From HGM12587 sp964602445 (GTDB lineage Bacteria > Bacillota > Clostridia > Lachnospirales > Lachnospiraceae), in NCBI GenBank assembly GCA_964602445.1, contig CAZRQV010000028.1:1-24524 (forward strand): a stretch of DNA of 24,524 nucleotides, read 5' to 3'. Under the pieces are notes generated by a model, which had not been told where the DNA came from, searched no databases, and was given only the letters and a program-made list of their open reading frames with translations. A program made the translations under genes and the position numbers. Shown piece by piece: positions 1 to 7,428 of the stretch. Every line of letters starts with the position of its first letter. Position 1 is the stretch's first letter.

Positions 1-380
1 TTTCCTGCTGGAGCAGAGATAACAACTTTCTTAGCACCTGCTGTTAAGTGAGCAGAAGCTTTTTCTTTAGATGTGTAGAAACCTGTACATTCAAGAACTA
101 CGTCAACATCTAATTCTCCCCAAGGAAGTTCTGCTGCGTTAGCTTTTGCATAGATTGTGATTTCTTTTCCGTTTACTGTGATTGAGCTTTCACCAGCTTT
201 TACAGTGCTTGCATATTTGTAAGGACCCTGAGCTGTGTCATATTTTAATAAGTGTGCAAGCATATCAGGACTTGTTAAGTCGTTGATTGCTACTACATCA
301 TATCCTTCTGCATCAAACATCTGTCTGAATGCAAGACGTCCGATACGTCCAAAACCATTAATTGCTACTTTAACTGCCAT
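1..380 (-). CDS. gap: Glyceraldehyde-3-phosphate dehydrogenase, N-terminal part (runs off window)
   Basis: This is the NAD-binding N-terminal part of type I glyceraldehyde-3-phosphate dehydrogenase, the cytoplasmic glycolytic enzyme that oxidises and phosphorylates glyceraldehyde-3-phosphate. The first residues read MAVKVAINGFGRIGR, the family's dinucleotide-binding signature, and further on come the typical ECTGF and the start of KKVVISAPAG. About 126 codons are present; the catalytic SCTTNC region lies beyond base 1. The ATG at 378-380 is preceded by an AGGAGG box at 390-395. It is transcribed away from the plus-strand PHP gene, from a good promoter at 461-489. The sequence is highly conserved and has no frameshift in the visible part. 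Only the extent outside the window is unknown. Confidence 0.97.
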   Translation of the reverse strand, partial: MAVKVAINGFGRIGRLAFRQMFDAEGYDVVAINDLTSPDMLAHLLKYDTAQGPYKYASTVKAGESSITVNGKEITIYAKANAAELPWGELDVDVVLECTGFYTSKEKASAHLTAGAKKVVISAPAG

Positions 381-425
381 GATTTTCATCCTCCTGAAAT
401 TTTTAATTGTGCATAAAGTATTTTC

Positions 426-451
426 TTGGGATAAATACAAATTAATCCCAA
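426..451 (-). repeat. Inverted repeat at the 5' end of the gap transcript
   Basis: TTGGGAT (426-432) and ATCCCAA (445-451) form a perfect 7-bp inverted repeat with a 12-base AT-rich spacer. It starts within a few bases of the predicted gap transcription start. It could be an operator for a glycolytic regulator, or a 5' stem-loop that stabilises the mRNA. No known consensus is recognised. Confidence 0.5.
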
Positions 452-460
452 TCTGCTAGT

Positions 461-489
461 ATTGTACATAATCTTGTACGAAAATTCAA
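461..489 (-). promoter_or_regulatory. gap promoter
   Basis: On the minus strand a -35 TTGAAT (484-489) and a -10 TACAAT (461-466) are separated by exactly 17 bases. Transcription should start near 454, leaving a leader of about 74 bases before the gap ATG. This is a sequence-only prediction. Confidence 0.7.
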
Positions 490-533
490 GTACTATTTTC
501 AGTAAAAATTAGTGACTTTTGTCGTTTTTTTTG

Positions 534-562
534 TTTACTTCGACAATTTTTTTGAGTATAGT
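534..562 (+). promoter_or_regulatory. Promoter of the PHP phosphatase / M42 peptidase pair
   Basis: A -35 TTTACT (534-539) and a -10 TATAGT (557-562) lie 17 bases apart on the plus strand. The predicted start near 569 gives a leader of about 47 bases, and a GAGGT box at 603-607 stands 8 bases before the ATG. Confidence 0.55.
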
Positions 563-615
563 GGAATCAAAATGATATTTAGACAATATCAAATAAACAA
601 TCGAGGTACATTTTT

Positions 616-1422
616 ATGATCATTTGTGATTTTCATAATCATACCAGCTTTTCTGCAGATAGTTTTTCTTCTCCGGAAAGTATGATCGAACAGGCCATCC
701 GCTCCGGCCTGCAGTATTTATGCATGACCGATCATATGGATCCTGATTTTCCGATCCCAACGATGGATTTTACATTCGATCTTCCCGCTTATTTTCATAC
801 ACACCAGACACTGCGGGAACGTTACGGAGATCAGATTACACTGCTGACCGGCATTGAGCTCGGTCTGCAGCCTCATATTTCCGAGGAACTGAAAGCGATC
901 ACTAATTCCTGGGACTTTGATTTTGTCATCGGTTCTTCCCACATCGTAAACCGTATGGATCCATACGAACCGGAATATTGGAACGGAATTTCCGAAGAAG
1001 AAGGAATCCGGAGATACTTTGAATCCATTTTAAAAAATATTGAAGCCTTTGATGACATTGATGTTTACGGTCATATTGATTACATCGTACGATATGCACC
1101 GGCAAAAGCTCAAAATTATTCTTACCGGATTTATCAGGAAATATTGGACGAAATCTTAAAAATTTTACTTTCCAAGCAGATCGGTCTGGAACTGAATACT
1201 GCCGGACTAAAATACGGCATTGGATTTGCTCACCCGCATACAGATATTTTAAAACGCTATCGGGAACTGGGCGGCGAAATCCTCACCATCGGCTCCGATG
1301 GACACTGTCCGGAACATCTGGCTTATGATTTCTGCAAGGTTCCTTCGATTCTGGAAACCTGCGGATTCCAATATTATACGATCTTCCAAAAACGAAAACC
1401 GGAATTTATCCGATTATCCTAA
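616..1422 (+). CDS. PHP-domain phosphatase, histidinol-phosphatase HisJ/HisK family
   Basis: This 268-aa cytoplasmic protein belongs to the PHP family of metal-dependent phosphoesterases, nearest to the HisJ/HisK-type histidinol-phosphatases that act late in histidine synthesis. The metal ligands are in their expected order: HNH at residues 7-9, TDH with H40, TGIELG with E81, SSH with H109, YGHID with H153, and GSDGH with D228 and H230. The length is normal for the family. No his genes are nearby; 38 bases downstream, with no terminator between, an M42 peptidase follows, so the two are probably cotranscribed. Because many PHP proteins outside his operons act on other phosphate esters, histidinol phosphate is the likely but unproven substrate. 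The start is supported by GAGGT at 603-607. Confidence 0.88.
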   Translation: MIICDFHNHTSFSADSFSSPESMIEQAIRSGLQYLCMTDHMDPDFPIPTMDFTFDLPAYFHTHQTLRERYGDQITLLTGIELGLQPHISEELKAITNSWDFDFVIGSSHIVNRMDPYEPEYWNGISEEEGIRRYFESILKNIEAFDDIDVYGHIDYIVRYAPAKAQNYSYRIYQEILDEILKILLSKQIGLELNTAGLKYGIGFAHPHTDILKRYRELGGEILTIGSDGHCPEHLAYDFCKVPSILETCGFQYYTIFQKRKPEFIRLS

Positions 1423-1460
1423 CCATTTTTATCTACGCTATTTTAAGGAGGCAAAACACT

Positions 1461-2480
1461 ATGAATACTTATCTTGACTACATTGGCGAACAGTTAAAAG
1501 CACTGACTGCCATTCCAAGCCCGACCGGGTATACAAAAAATGTAACTTCCTACGTCCATCAGACACTGACAGACTTAGGATATGAACCGCATTTTTCCAA
1601 TAAAGGAAATGTAGAAGTTACTTTAGGCGGAAACGGACATCCTCTCCTGCTGGCAGCACATTTAGATACGCTTGGTGCAATGGTACGTGCCGTAAAATCT
1701 AACGGCCGTCTTCGTCCGACTACATTAGGCGGTCACCAGTGGCCAACGGCAGACGGAGAAAACTGTGTTGTGATCACCCGCGACGGAAGGACTTACACCG
1801 GCGTTGTCTTAAATACCGAACCATCTTCCCACGTTGCTGACAAAGCCGTAGAATGTACTGAAGAAAATATGGAAATCCTTTTGGATGAGAATGTTGCAAA
1901 CAAAGAAGAAACCCTGGCACTCGGAGTACAGACCGGTGACATCATTGCCATGGATCCAAGAACTGTGATCACCAAAAGCGGATACATCAAAAGCCGTTTC
2001 TTAGATGACAAACTTTCTGCTGCCATTCTGCTTGGTCTTGCCAAATACGTTAAAGAAGAACAGGCTGTGCTTTCCCGCAAAGTTTCTCTGATTTTTACAG
2101 TCAATGAAGAAGTCGGTCACGGCGGCTGTTTCATCCCTGCGGATACAGAAGAAATGATTTCTGTGGACATGGGCTGTGTCGGCGGCGATCTGGAATGCAC
2201 CGAAAAACAGGTGTCCATCTGTGCCAAAGATTCCGGCGGTCCATATCATTATGAAACAACCAGCGCACTGATCGAAGCTGCCAAAGCTGCCGGTGCTGAT
2301 TTTGCCATTGATGTTTATCCGCATTACGGTTCCGATGTCGAAGCCAGTTTACGAAGCGGATACGATATCCGTCACGGACTGATCGGACCGGGTGTGTACG
2401 CTTCTCACAATTACGAACGCTCTCATATGGATGGTGTAAAAAACACTTTCCTGCTCTTAAAAAAATATACAACGGTTTAA
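1461..2480 (+). CDS. M42 family metallopeptidase (glutamyl-aminopeptidase/endoglucanase-like)
   Basis: This 339-aa cytoplasmic enzyme is a di-metal aminopeptidase of family M42 (YsdC/FrvX/TET-like), which trims N-terminal residues from peptides, usually as a large oligomer. The metal and catalytic residues are visible: AAHLDT with H67 and D69, RFLDDK with the bridging D182, NEEVG with E216 and E217, SVDMG with D236, and a C-terminal histidine in SHNYERSH (H316 or H322). Residues of roughly 80-170 form the inserted dimerisation domain. Members are often annotated as cellulase M, a historical misnomer. An AAGGAGG box about 8 bases before the ATG fixes the start. It is the second gene of a pair with the PHP phosphatase and is followed by a bidirectional terminator. 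Confidence 0.92.
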   Translation: MNTYLDYIGEQLKALTAIPSPTGYTKNVTSYVHQTLTDLGYEPHFSNKGNVEVTLGGNGHPLLLAAHLDTLGAMVRAVKSNGRLRPTTLGGHQWPTADGENCVVITRDGRTYTGVVLNTEPSSHVADKAVECTEENMEILLDENVANKEETLALGVQTGDIIAMDPRTVITKSGYIKSRFLDDKLSAAILLGLAKYVKEEQAVLSRKVSLIFTVNEEVGHGGCFIPADTEEMISVDMGCVGGDLECTEKQVSICAKDSGGPYHYETTSALIEAAKAAGADFAIDVYPHYGSDVEASLRSGYDIRHGLIGPGVYASHNYERSHMDGVKNTFLLLKKYTTV

Positions 2481-2522
2481 TTTTATAAGCCGTTTTCAAA
2501 AGCAATATCTCTGCTTTATAAC

Positions 2523-2579
2523 AATGAGAACAAAAAATGGACGAGCCTTTTCGGGTATCGTCCATTTTTGATTCTCATT
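2523..2579. terminator. Bidirectional intrinsic terminator (M42 gene / mnmA)
   Basis: A 12-bp stem (2533-2544 with 2558-2569) carries A and T tracts on both sides. An outer 8-bp stem, AATGAGAA (2523-2530) with TTCTCATT (2572-2579), extends it. It sits between two convergent genes and can serve both. Confidence 0.9.
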
Positions 2580-3671
2580 TTATTTTAATTCCGTTCCTAT
2601 GATTGTTCCGCCGCCAAGGACAACATCCCCATCATAAAATACCACTGCCTGTCCCGGAGTGATCGCTCTAACCGCTTCCGGAAAACTGCATTTCACAAGA
2701 TCCGCTCCTACCACCTCTATGATACATTTTGCACCTTTATGGTTATAACGGATCTTTGCATCCACTTCGATACTTTCTGTCGGCTGTTCCATTCCCATCC
2801 AATTTAAACGGTTAGCATAAAGAACATATCCGAAAACATCTTCTGCTTCACCAATGACAACTTCATTGGTCTCCGGTCGGATTTCTGTTACAAATACCCT
2901 TCTTCCCATCGGAAGATCCAGTCCTTTTCGCTGACCGACTGTATAATGAATGATTCCCTTATGTTTTCCAAGAACCGTTCCGTCTTTGGTCACAAAGTTG
3001 CCTTTCGGAATCTTTTTCCCTGTAGTCTGTTCAATAAATCCGGCATAATCATCGTCCGGCACGAAACAGATTTCCTGGCTGTCCGGCTTATTTGCCACAC
3101 GAAGACCGATCTCTTCTGCAATCTGTCGGATTTCATTCTTTTCATAAGCTCCGCAAGGCATCAGCGTCTTAGACAACTGATCCTGTGTCAGATTGTACAG
3201 TGCATAAGTCTGGTCTTTTGCATCTGTTTTTGATTTTTTCAATGCATATCGGCCATTTGGCAGCTGCACTACCGATGCATAATGTCCCGTAGCAATATAG
3301 TCAGCTCCAATATCCAGACTTCGTTTTAACAGACTTTCCCATTTCACATAACGGTTGCAGGCAATACACGGATTCGGTGTACGTCCATTCAGGTACTCAT
3401 CTACAAAATAGTCCATGACATTTTCTTTAAATTCTTTTTTAAAGTTCATGACATAGTAAGGAATTCCAAGCTGAGATGCCACGCGTCTTGCATCATCCAC
3501 CGCAGAAAGTCCGCAGCATCCGCCGTTTTCTTCCTGAACAGTTTCTTCTTCATCCTGCCAAATCTGCATGGTCACACCGATCACATCATAGCCCTGCTTT
3601 TTCAAAAGGTATGCCGCAACGGAAGAATCCACTCCGCCGGACATTCCCACTACAACTTTCTTTCCTGTCAT
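2580..3671 (-). CDS. mnmA: tRNA-specific 2-thiouridylase MnmA
   Basis: MnmA makes 2-thiouridine at the wobble position (U34) of tRNA-Lys, -Glu and -Gln, using ATP and persulfide sulfur from a cysteine desulfurase. The 363-aa length is typical. The PP-loop SGGVDSS is at residues 11-17, the first catalytic cysteine is C102 in TPNPCIACN, and the second is C202 in PDSQEICF. It is the last gene of the iscR-iscS-iscU-mnmA cluster and starts 3 bases after the iscU stop, so translation is probably coupled; IscS next door is the obvious sulfur donor. The purine-rich end of iscU provides the SD-like sequence. In this enzyme the second Cys and PP-loop are intact, so it should be active. Confidence 0.97.
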   Translation of the reverse strand: MTGKKVVVGMSGGVDSSVAAYLLKKQGYDVIGVTMQIWQDEEETVQEENGGCCGLSAVDDARRVASQLGIPYYVMNFKKEFKENVMDYFVDEYLNGRTPNPCIACNRYVKWESLLKRSLDIGADYIATGHYASVVQLPNGRYALKKSKTDAKDQTYALYNLTQDQLSKTLMPCGAYEKNEIRQIAEEIGLRVANKPDSQEICFVPDDDYAGFIEQTTGKKIPKGNFVTKDGTVLGKHKGIIHYTVGQRKGLDLPMGRRVFVTEIRPETNEVVIGEAEDVFGYVLYANRLNWMGMEQPTESIEVDAKIRYNHKGAKCIIEVVGADLVKCSFPEAVRAITPGQAVVFYDGDVVLGGGTIIGTELK

Positions 3672-3674
3672 GAA

Positions 3675-4118
3675 TTAATACTCTTCGCTTTCCTCTTCTT
3701 CGCCTTCATGGATATCACTCTTTGGTTTTTCAAGACCTTCGATTTGAATGCCGTTCTTTTCTGCATAATCCCAAAGTGCTGCATGAATTGCTTCTTCTGC
3801 CAATAAAGAACAGTGTACTTTCACTGGTGGAAGTCCATCTAATGCGTCCATAACTGCTTTGTTTGTTACTTCTAATGCTTCATAAATTGTTTTTCCGATA
3901 ACAAGTTCTGTTGCCATGCTGGAAGTAGCAACGGCTGCACCGCATCCAAATGTTTTGAATTTGCAGTCTTTGATGACCTGATTTTCATCAATATCAAGAT
4001 AGATTCTCATGATGTCACCACATTTTGCGTTTCCAACAGTACCTACACCGCTGGCGTTTTCGATTTCTCCTACATTTCTTGGGTTCTGAAAATGATCCAT
4101 TACTTTATCACTATACAT
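3675..4118 (-). CDS. iscU: Fe-S cluster assembly scaffold IscU/NifU-like
   Basis: This 147-aa protein is the scaffold on which [2Fe-2S] and [4Fe-4S] clusters are built from IscS-derived sulfur. The three conserved cysteines are present: C33 in NAKCGD (with D35), C59 in FGCGA and C103 in VHCSLLAEEAI, which identifies the IscU rather than the SufU zinc type (SufU has an insertion between the second and third Cys). After the core the protein has an acidic tail (EGEEEESEEY) not seen in E. coli IscU. The ATG is preceded by AGGAGTGTAATT. It lies 111 bases after iscS and 3 bases before mnmA. Confidence 0.95.
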   Translation of the reverse strand: MYSDKVMDHFQNPRNVGEIENASGVGTVGNAKCGDIMRIYLDIDENQVIKDCKFKTFGCGAAVATSSMATELVIGKTIYEALEVTNKAVMDALDGLPPVKVHCSLLAEEAIHAALWDYAEKNGIQIEGLEKPKSDIHEGEEEESEEY

Positions 4119-4229
4119 ATTAATTACACTCCTATACGTAAAATTATCTATTGTCTTTTTTTGACTTTTTTATTTTATTCATCTGCCAGCGGATCACGTC
4201 CGTTCTCCGCCGACGATGCACATTTTTCT

Positions 4230-5411
4230 TTATTTATGTTTTTTCACAAAGTCTTCATATAAAGGAGACATGCTTCTCAGACGATCTACGATTTCTTTGA
4301 TCGCTTCTACTACATAATCAATGTCTTCTTTTGTAGTTTCATCGCTCAGTGTCAATCTTAAAGAACCATGAGCGATTTCATGAGGCAGTCCGATTGCCAA
4401 AAGTACATGAGATGGATCTAACGATCCTGAAGTACAGGCTGATCCTGAAGATCCGCAGATTCCTTTCATATCCAGCATGATCAGAAGAGATTCTCCTTCG
4501 ATGAACTGGAAGCTGAAGTTCGCATTGTTTGGAAGTCTGTCAGTACGATGACCATTCAGTCTTGTGTATGGAACTTCTTTTAACACGCGGTCAATCAGAT
4601 AATCTCTCAGTTCTTTTTCTTTTTCCGTACGTTCCTGCATGGTACGCATTGCACGTTCTACGGCAACACCGTAACCTACGATTCCCGGAATATTTTCTGT
4701 TCCGGCACGACGTTTTCTTTCCTGTGCACCGCCGTGTACGAAAGAACGGATTTTTACACCTTTGCGGATGTAAAGGAAACCGATTCCTTTTGGTCCATTC
4801 AGTTTATGACCGCTGGAGCTTAACATATCGATGTTCAGTTCGTCTACATTGATCGGCACCTGTCCGAATGCCTGTACGGCATCTGTGTGGAATAAAATGC
4901 CATGTTCTTTTGCAATGGCACCAATTTCTTTGATCGGTTCGATGGTTCCGATTTCATTATTTGCAAACATAATAGAGATCAGAATGGTTTCCGGACGAAT
5001 TGCTTTCTTTAATTCTTCCAGTTTTACCACACCATTTTCATCTACATCAAGGTAAGTAACTTCGAATCCATTTTTTTCCAGCCACTGGCAAGTGTGCAGG
5101 ATTGCATGATGTTCAATCTTGGAAGTAATGATGTGATTTCCTTTTGTTTTATATGCTTCTGCAGTAGCTTTTAAAGCCCAGTTATCAGCTTCACTTCCGC
5201 CGGCAGTAAAATAAATTTCATTTTCTTTTGCACCGAGAGAATTTGCAATCGTCTCTCTCGCATGATTCATTGCTTCCTTGCTGTTTCCGGCAAAACCGTA
5301 AACGCTGGATGCATTTCCATAAAATTCTGTAAAGTACGGGAGCATTGCTTCCACTACTTCTGGTGCAGTTTTGGTTGTCGCTGCATTGTCTAAATAAATC
5401 ATTTTTTTCAT
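4230..5411 (-). CDS. iscS: Cysteine desulfurase IscS/NifS
   Basis: IscS is a PLP enzyme that converts cysteine to alanine and holds the sulfur as a persulfide for Fe-S clusters (via IscU) and tRNA thiolation (via MnmA). The 393-aa frame begins MKKMIYLDNAATT. The PLP lysine is K203 in SSSGHKLNGPKG, with H101, D177 and Q180 around the cofactor, and the sulfur-carrying cysteine is C326 in SGSACTSGS. A longer in-frame reading with 11 extra codons overlaps iscR and lacks an SD; the ATG at 5409-5411 has AGAGG 7 bases upstream and fits the family's N-terminus. It starts 10 bases after the iscR stop. The 111-base gap before iscU holds an imperfect GC-rich hairpin and no T-run. Confidence 0.96.
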   Translation of the reverse strand: MKKMIYLDNAATTKTAPEVVEAMLPYFTEFYGNASSVYGFAGNSKEAMNHARETIANSLGAKENEIYFTAGGSEADNWALKATAEAYKTKGNHIITSKIEHHAILHTCQWLEKNGFEVTYLDVDENGVVKLEELKKAIRPETILISIMFANNEIGTIEPIKEIGAIAKEHGILFHTDAVQAFGQVPINVDELNIDMLSSSGHKLNGPKGIGFLYIRKGVKIRSFVHGGAQERKRRAGTENIPGIVGYGVAVERAMRTMQERTEKEKELRDYLIDRVLKEVPYTRLNGHRTDRLPNNANFSFQFIEGESLLIMLDMKGICGSSGSACTSGSLDPSHVLLAIGLPHEIAHGSLRLTLSDETTKEDIDYVVEAIKEIVDRLRSMSPLYEDFVKKHK

Positions 5412-5421
5412 TTTTATACCT

Positions 5422-5877
5422 CTACTTCTCACACGCACCGGCATTGACTTCCCGGCCGTCTTCGCATGTACTTTCCCTGATCAGATCTTCCAGATTTATC
5501 CCATCTACGGTTTGATTAATGCTTTCATTAATCTTCTGCCACACATATTTGGTGACACATCCGCCGGAACCTTCACATCCTGATGCTCCCGGAAGTCCGC
5601 CGCAGTCCACGGGATCCAAACTTCCTTCCAAAGCTCTCAAAATGTCTCCTACTGAAATTTCATTGGCCGGTTTGGCTAAAACATATCCTCCGCCGGCGCC
5701 TCTGATACTGGAAATCATTCCTGCTTTACGCAGTTTTGGAATCAACTGTTCCAAATAACTTTCAGATATCTTCTGTCGTGCCGCAATACTAGCAATGGAA
5801 ACGGCTTCTTCCTTACTGTGAATTGCCAGATCAATCATGGCACGAAGTCCATATCGTCCTTTTGTTGACAGCTTCAT
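5422..5877 (-). CDS. iscR: Rrf2-family Fe-S-sensing regulator IscR
   Basis: This 151-aa protein is an Rrf2-family winged-helix repressor of the IscR type, which binds a [2Fe-2S] cluster and adjusts Fe-S assembly to demand. The N-terminus MKLSTKGRYGLRAMIDLA and the wing motif IRGAGGGYVLAKP (residues 58-70) are typical. Three cysteines, C92, C101 and C107, sit where IscR binds its cluster; two more (C138, C149) are in a C-terminal extension. It leads the iscR-iscS-iscU-mnmA operon, the usual clostridial arrangement. A palindrome between its promoter and start codon suggests autoregulation. Cysteine regulators of the CymR group lack the Cys triad, which favours IscR. Confidence 0.94.
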   Translation of the reverse strand: MKLSTKGRYGLRAMIDLAIHSKEEAVSIASIAARQKISESYLEQLIPKLRKAGMISSIRGAGGGYVLAKPANEISVGDILRALEGSLDPVDCGGLPGASGCEGSGGCVTKYVWQKINESINQTVDGINLEDLIRESTCEDGREVNAGACEK

Positions 5878-5893
5878 ATCATTCCTCTTTTTT

Positions 5894-5916
5894 ATTCCGA
5901 CTGTTTTTGTCGGATT
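5894..5916. promoter_or_regulatory. Candidate IscR operator
   Basis: TCCGAC (5896-5901) and GTCGGA (5909-5914) are perfect inverted half-sites separated by 7 bases, and the flanks continue the symmetry imperfectly. The site lies just downstream of the iscR -10 box, around +12 to +30, a classic repressor position. Assignment to IscR is inferred from location. Confidence 0.6.
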
Positions 5917-5927
5917 TTCTGTAATTG

Positions 5928-5956
5928 ATATTAAACCTATGTATGCGTTCTGTCAA
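5928..5956 (-). promoter_or_regulatory. iscR: iscR operon promoter
   Basis: A consensus -35 TTGACA (5951-5956 on the minus strand) and a -10 TAATAT (5928-5933) are 17 bases apart. The palindrome at 5894-5916 lies directly downstream. Confidence 0.8.
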
Positions 5957-5996
5957 GATTTCTTTTGGAATATATTTTAAAAAAACGGAAAATTTT

Positions 5997-7319
5997 ATGA
6001 ATGTAAAAAACAGTTTTTTACGCGGCACACTTCTCTTAACTTTTGCCGCTTTCACCTGTCGATTCATGGGGTTCTTCTATAGAATATTCCTTGCAAATAC
6101 GATTGGTGCAGAAGGAATGGGAATTTATCAGCTGATCTTTCCAATCTATTCCATCTGCTTCTCTTTGTGCGCTTCCGGCATCGAAACTGCGGTTTCCAAA
6201 TTAACAGCCGCCAAAGAGGCTTCCGGTCAATCTTCCCAGACTTCCTGTATCCTAAGGGCAGGCATCTCAATCACCTTGTTTCTCTCTGTTAGCTGTTCCC
6301 TGTTCATTTTTAAATATGCACAGCCATTGGCCGAAATCTTTTTAAAAGAACCCCGCTGTACCAGACTGCTTCGGATCTTAGCTGTTACCATTCCTTTCGG
6401 TACAGTACAATCCTGTATCTGCGGATATTATTTCGGTATGCAGAAAGCGGCCGTTCCTTCCATCGCCCAATTCATCGAACAAACCTGCCGGATCGGCTGT
6501 TTTTTTCTACTCTTTCGGATCTCCACGACCAACCATACCCCTGTTTCTGCGGAAACCGCTGTCATCGGACTGGTATTCGGCGAGCTCTGCGCCCTGCTCT
6601 TTACTCTGACCTTCTTCTCCTTTCGCTCAAAACCTTCCGTCAGACATTCTTTTTCCGGCTACATTTCCTGCACCAGAGAAATTTTTCGGCTTTCCACACC
6701 GCTCACCTTAAGCCGGATCTGTGTCAACGTCCTCGCCAGTCTGGAAACTGCACTGATTCCCCATGCATTAAAAGCTTACGGCATGGATCCTTCGGCAGCA
6801 TTGAGTGTCTATGGGGTTTTAAATGGGATGGCACTTCCTTTCATCCTATTTCCCAACGCTCTGACCGGATCACTTTCCACCATGCTCCTTCCTGCTGTTT
6901 CCGAATCCCAGGCCAGAGGACAGTTAGAACATTTAAAGAGCACCATCCGAAAAACCTTTGCTTTTTGTCTGACCTTAGGGTTCCTTTGCCTGCTTTTCTT
7001 TCTTATCTTCGGAAATTTTCTCGGAAACTTTGTTTTTTCCAACCCTCTGGCAGGTACCTTTTTGACAATCCTTGCATGGATTTGTCCTTTTCTCTACTTA
7101 AACACTACACTGAACAGTGTCCTGAACGGACTGGGAATGACCCACATCACTTTTTTCAACGGAATTTTCAGCCTGTTTCTCCGGATTGGATTCATTTGCT
7201 TTTGTGTTCCTAACATAGGAATTTACGGTTATCTTTTCGGACTTTTGGTAAGTCAGCTTTCCATTACCTTTTTCGGATGCATGTCTTTGTGTCGATTTTT
7301 CCAAAAAGCTGACGGTTGA
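5997..7319 (+). CDS. MOP-superfamily lipid flippase, SpoVB/MurJ-like (polysaccharide biosynthesis protein)
   Basis: This 440-aa integral membrane protein belongs to the MVF/MATE-like multidrug-oligosaccharidyl-lipid-polysaccharide exporters. It begins with the family signature KNSFLRGTLLLTFAAFTCRFMGFFYRI-type first helix followed by IGAEGMGIYQLIFPI, as in SpoVB and related lipid II or polysaccharide flippases. About 12-14 hydrophobic segments alternate with short charged loops. Which lipid-linked sugar it flips cannot be told; SpoVB in Bacillus acts in spore cortex formation, and related paralogs in cell wall or exopolysaccharide export. The ATG at 5997 gives the conserved start although its SD (GGAA) is weak; upstream TTG (5925) and ATG (5943) codons would run into the iscR promoter. 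It is divergent from iscR, and the aroF promoter overlaps its stop codon. Confidence 0.88.
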   Translation: MNVKNSFLRGTLLLTFAAFTCRFMGFFYRIFLANTIGAEGMGIYQLIFPIYSICFSLCASGIETAVSKLTAAKEASGQSSQTSCILRAGISITLFLSVSCSLFIFKYAQPLAEIFLKEPRCTRLLRILAVTIPFGTVQSCICGYYFGMQKAAVPSIAQFIEQTCRIGCFFLLFRISTTNHTPVSAETAVIGLVFGELCALLFTLTFFSFRSKPSVRHSFSGYISCTREIFRLSTPLTLSRICVNVLASLETALIPHALKAYGMDPSAALSVYGVLNGMALPFILFPNALTGSLSTMLLPAVSESQARGQLEHLKSTIRKTFAFCLTLGFLCLLFFLIFGNFLGNFVFSNPLAGTFLTILAWICPFLYLNTTLNSVLNGLGMTHITFFNGIFSLFLRIGFICFCVPNIGIYGYLFGLLVSQLSITFFGCMSLCRFFQKADG

Positions 7320-7344
7320 TTTCATTTTTGAACTATATTATAAT
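7316..7344 (+). promoter_or_regulatory. Promoter of DAHP synthase gene
   Basis: A -35 TTGATT (7316-7321) and a perfect -10 TATAAT (7339-7344) are 17 bases apart. The -35 box contains the stop codon of the preceding flippase gene. The predicted start is near 7351, giving a leader of about 97 bases. Confidence 0.75.
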
Positions 7345-7372
7345 GAGCGTTAACAAACTTTAAGCGAGAAAA

Positions 7373-7428
7373 TCGTTTTGCAGATGGATTTCAGAACCTT
7401 GTTCTGTCCGTTTCCTCACGCAAAACGA
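7373..7428 (+). promoter_or_regulatory. Structured 5' leader of DAHP synthase mRNA
   Basis: TCGTTTTGC (7373-7381) pairs perfectly with GCAAAACGA (7420-7428), enclosing a second hairpin CAGAAC (7392-7397)/GTTCTG (7401-7406) that is prolonged by GGA (7386-7388)/TCC (7407-7409). No T-run follows, and the SD (AAGAGGA, 7434-7440) lies just outside the structure. No known riboswitch or T-box pattern is recognised. A role in controlling translation or mRNA stability is an inference from the nesting of two perfect stems. Confidence 0.5.

Noticed and set aside
5412..5444. Eleven-codon N-terminal extension of IscS
   Set aside because: It overlaps the end of iscR, has no SD, and IscS proteins begin at the YLDNAATT region.
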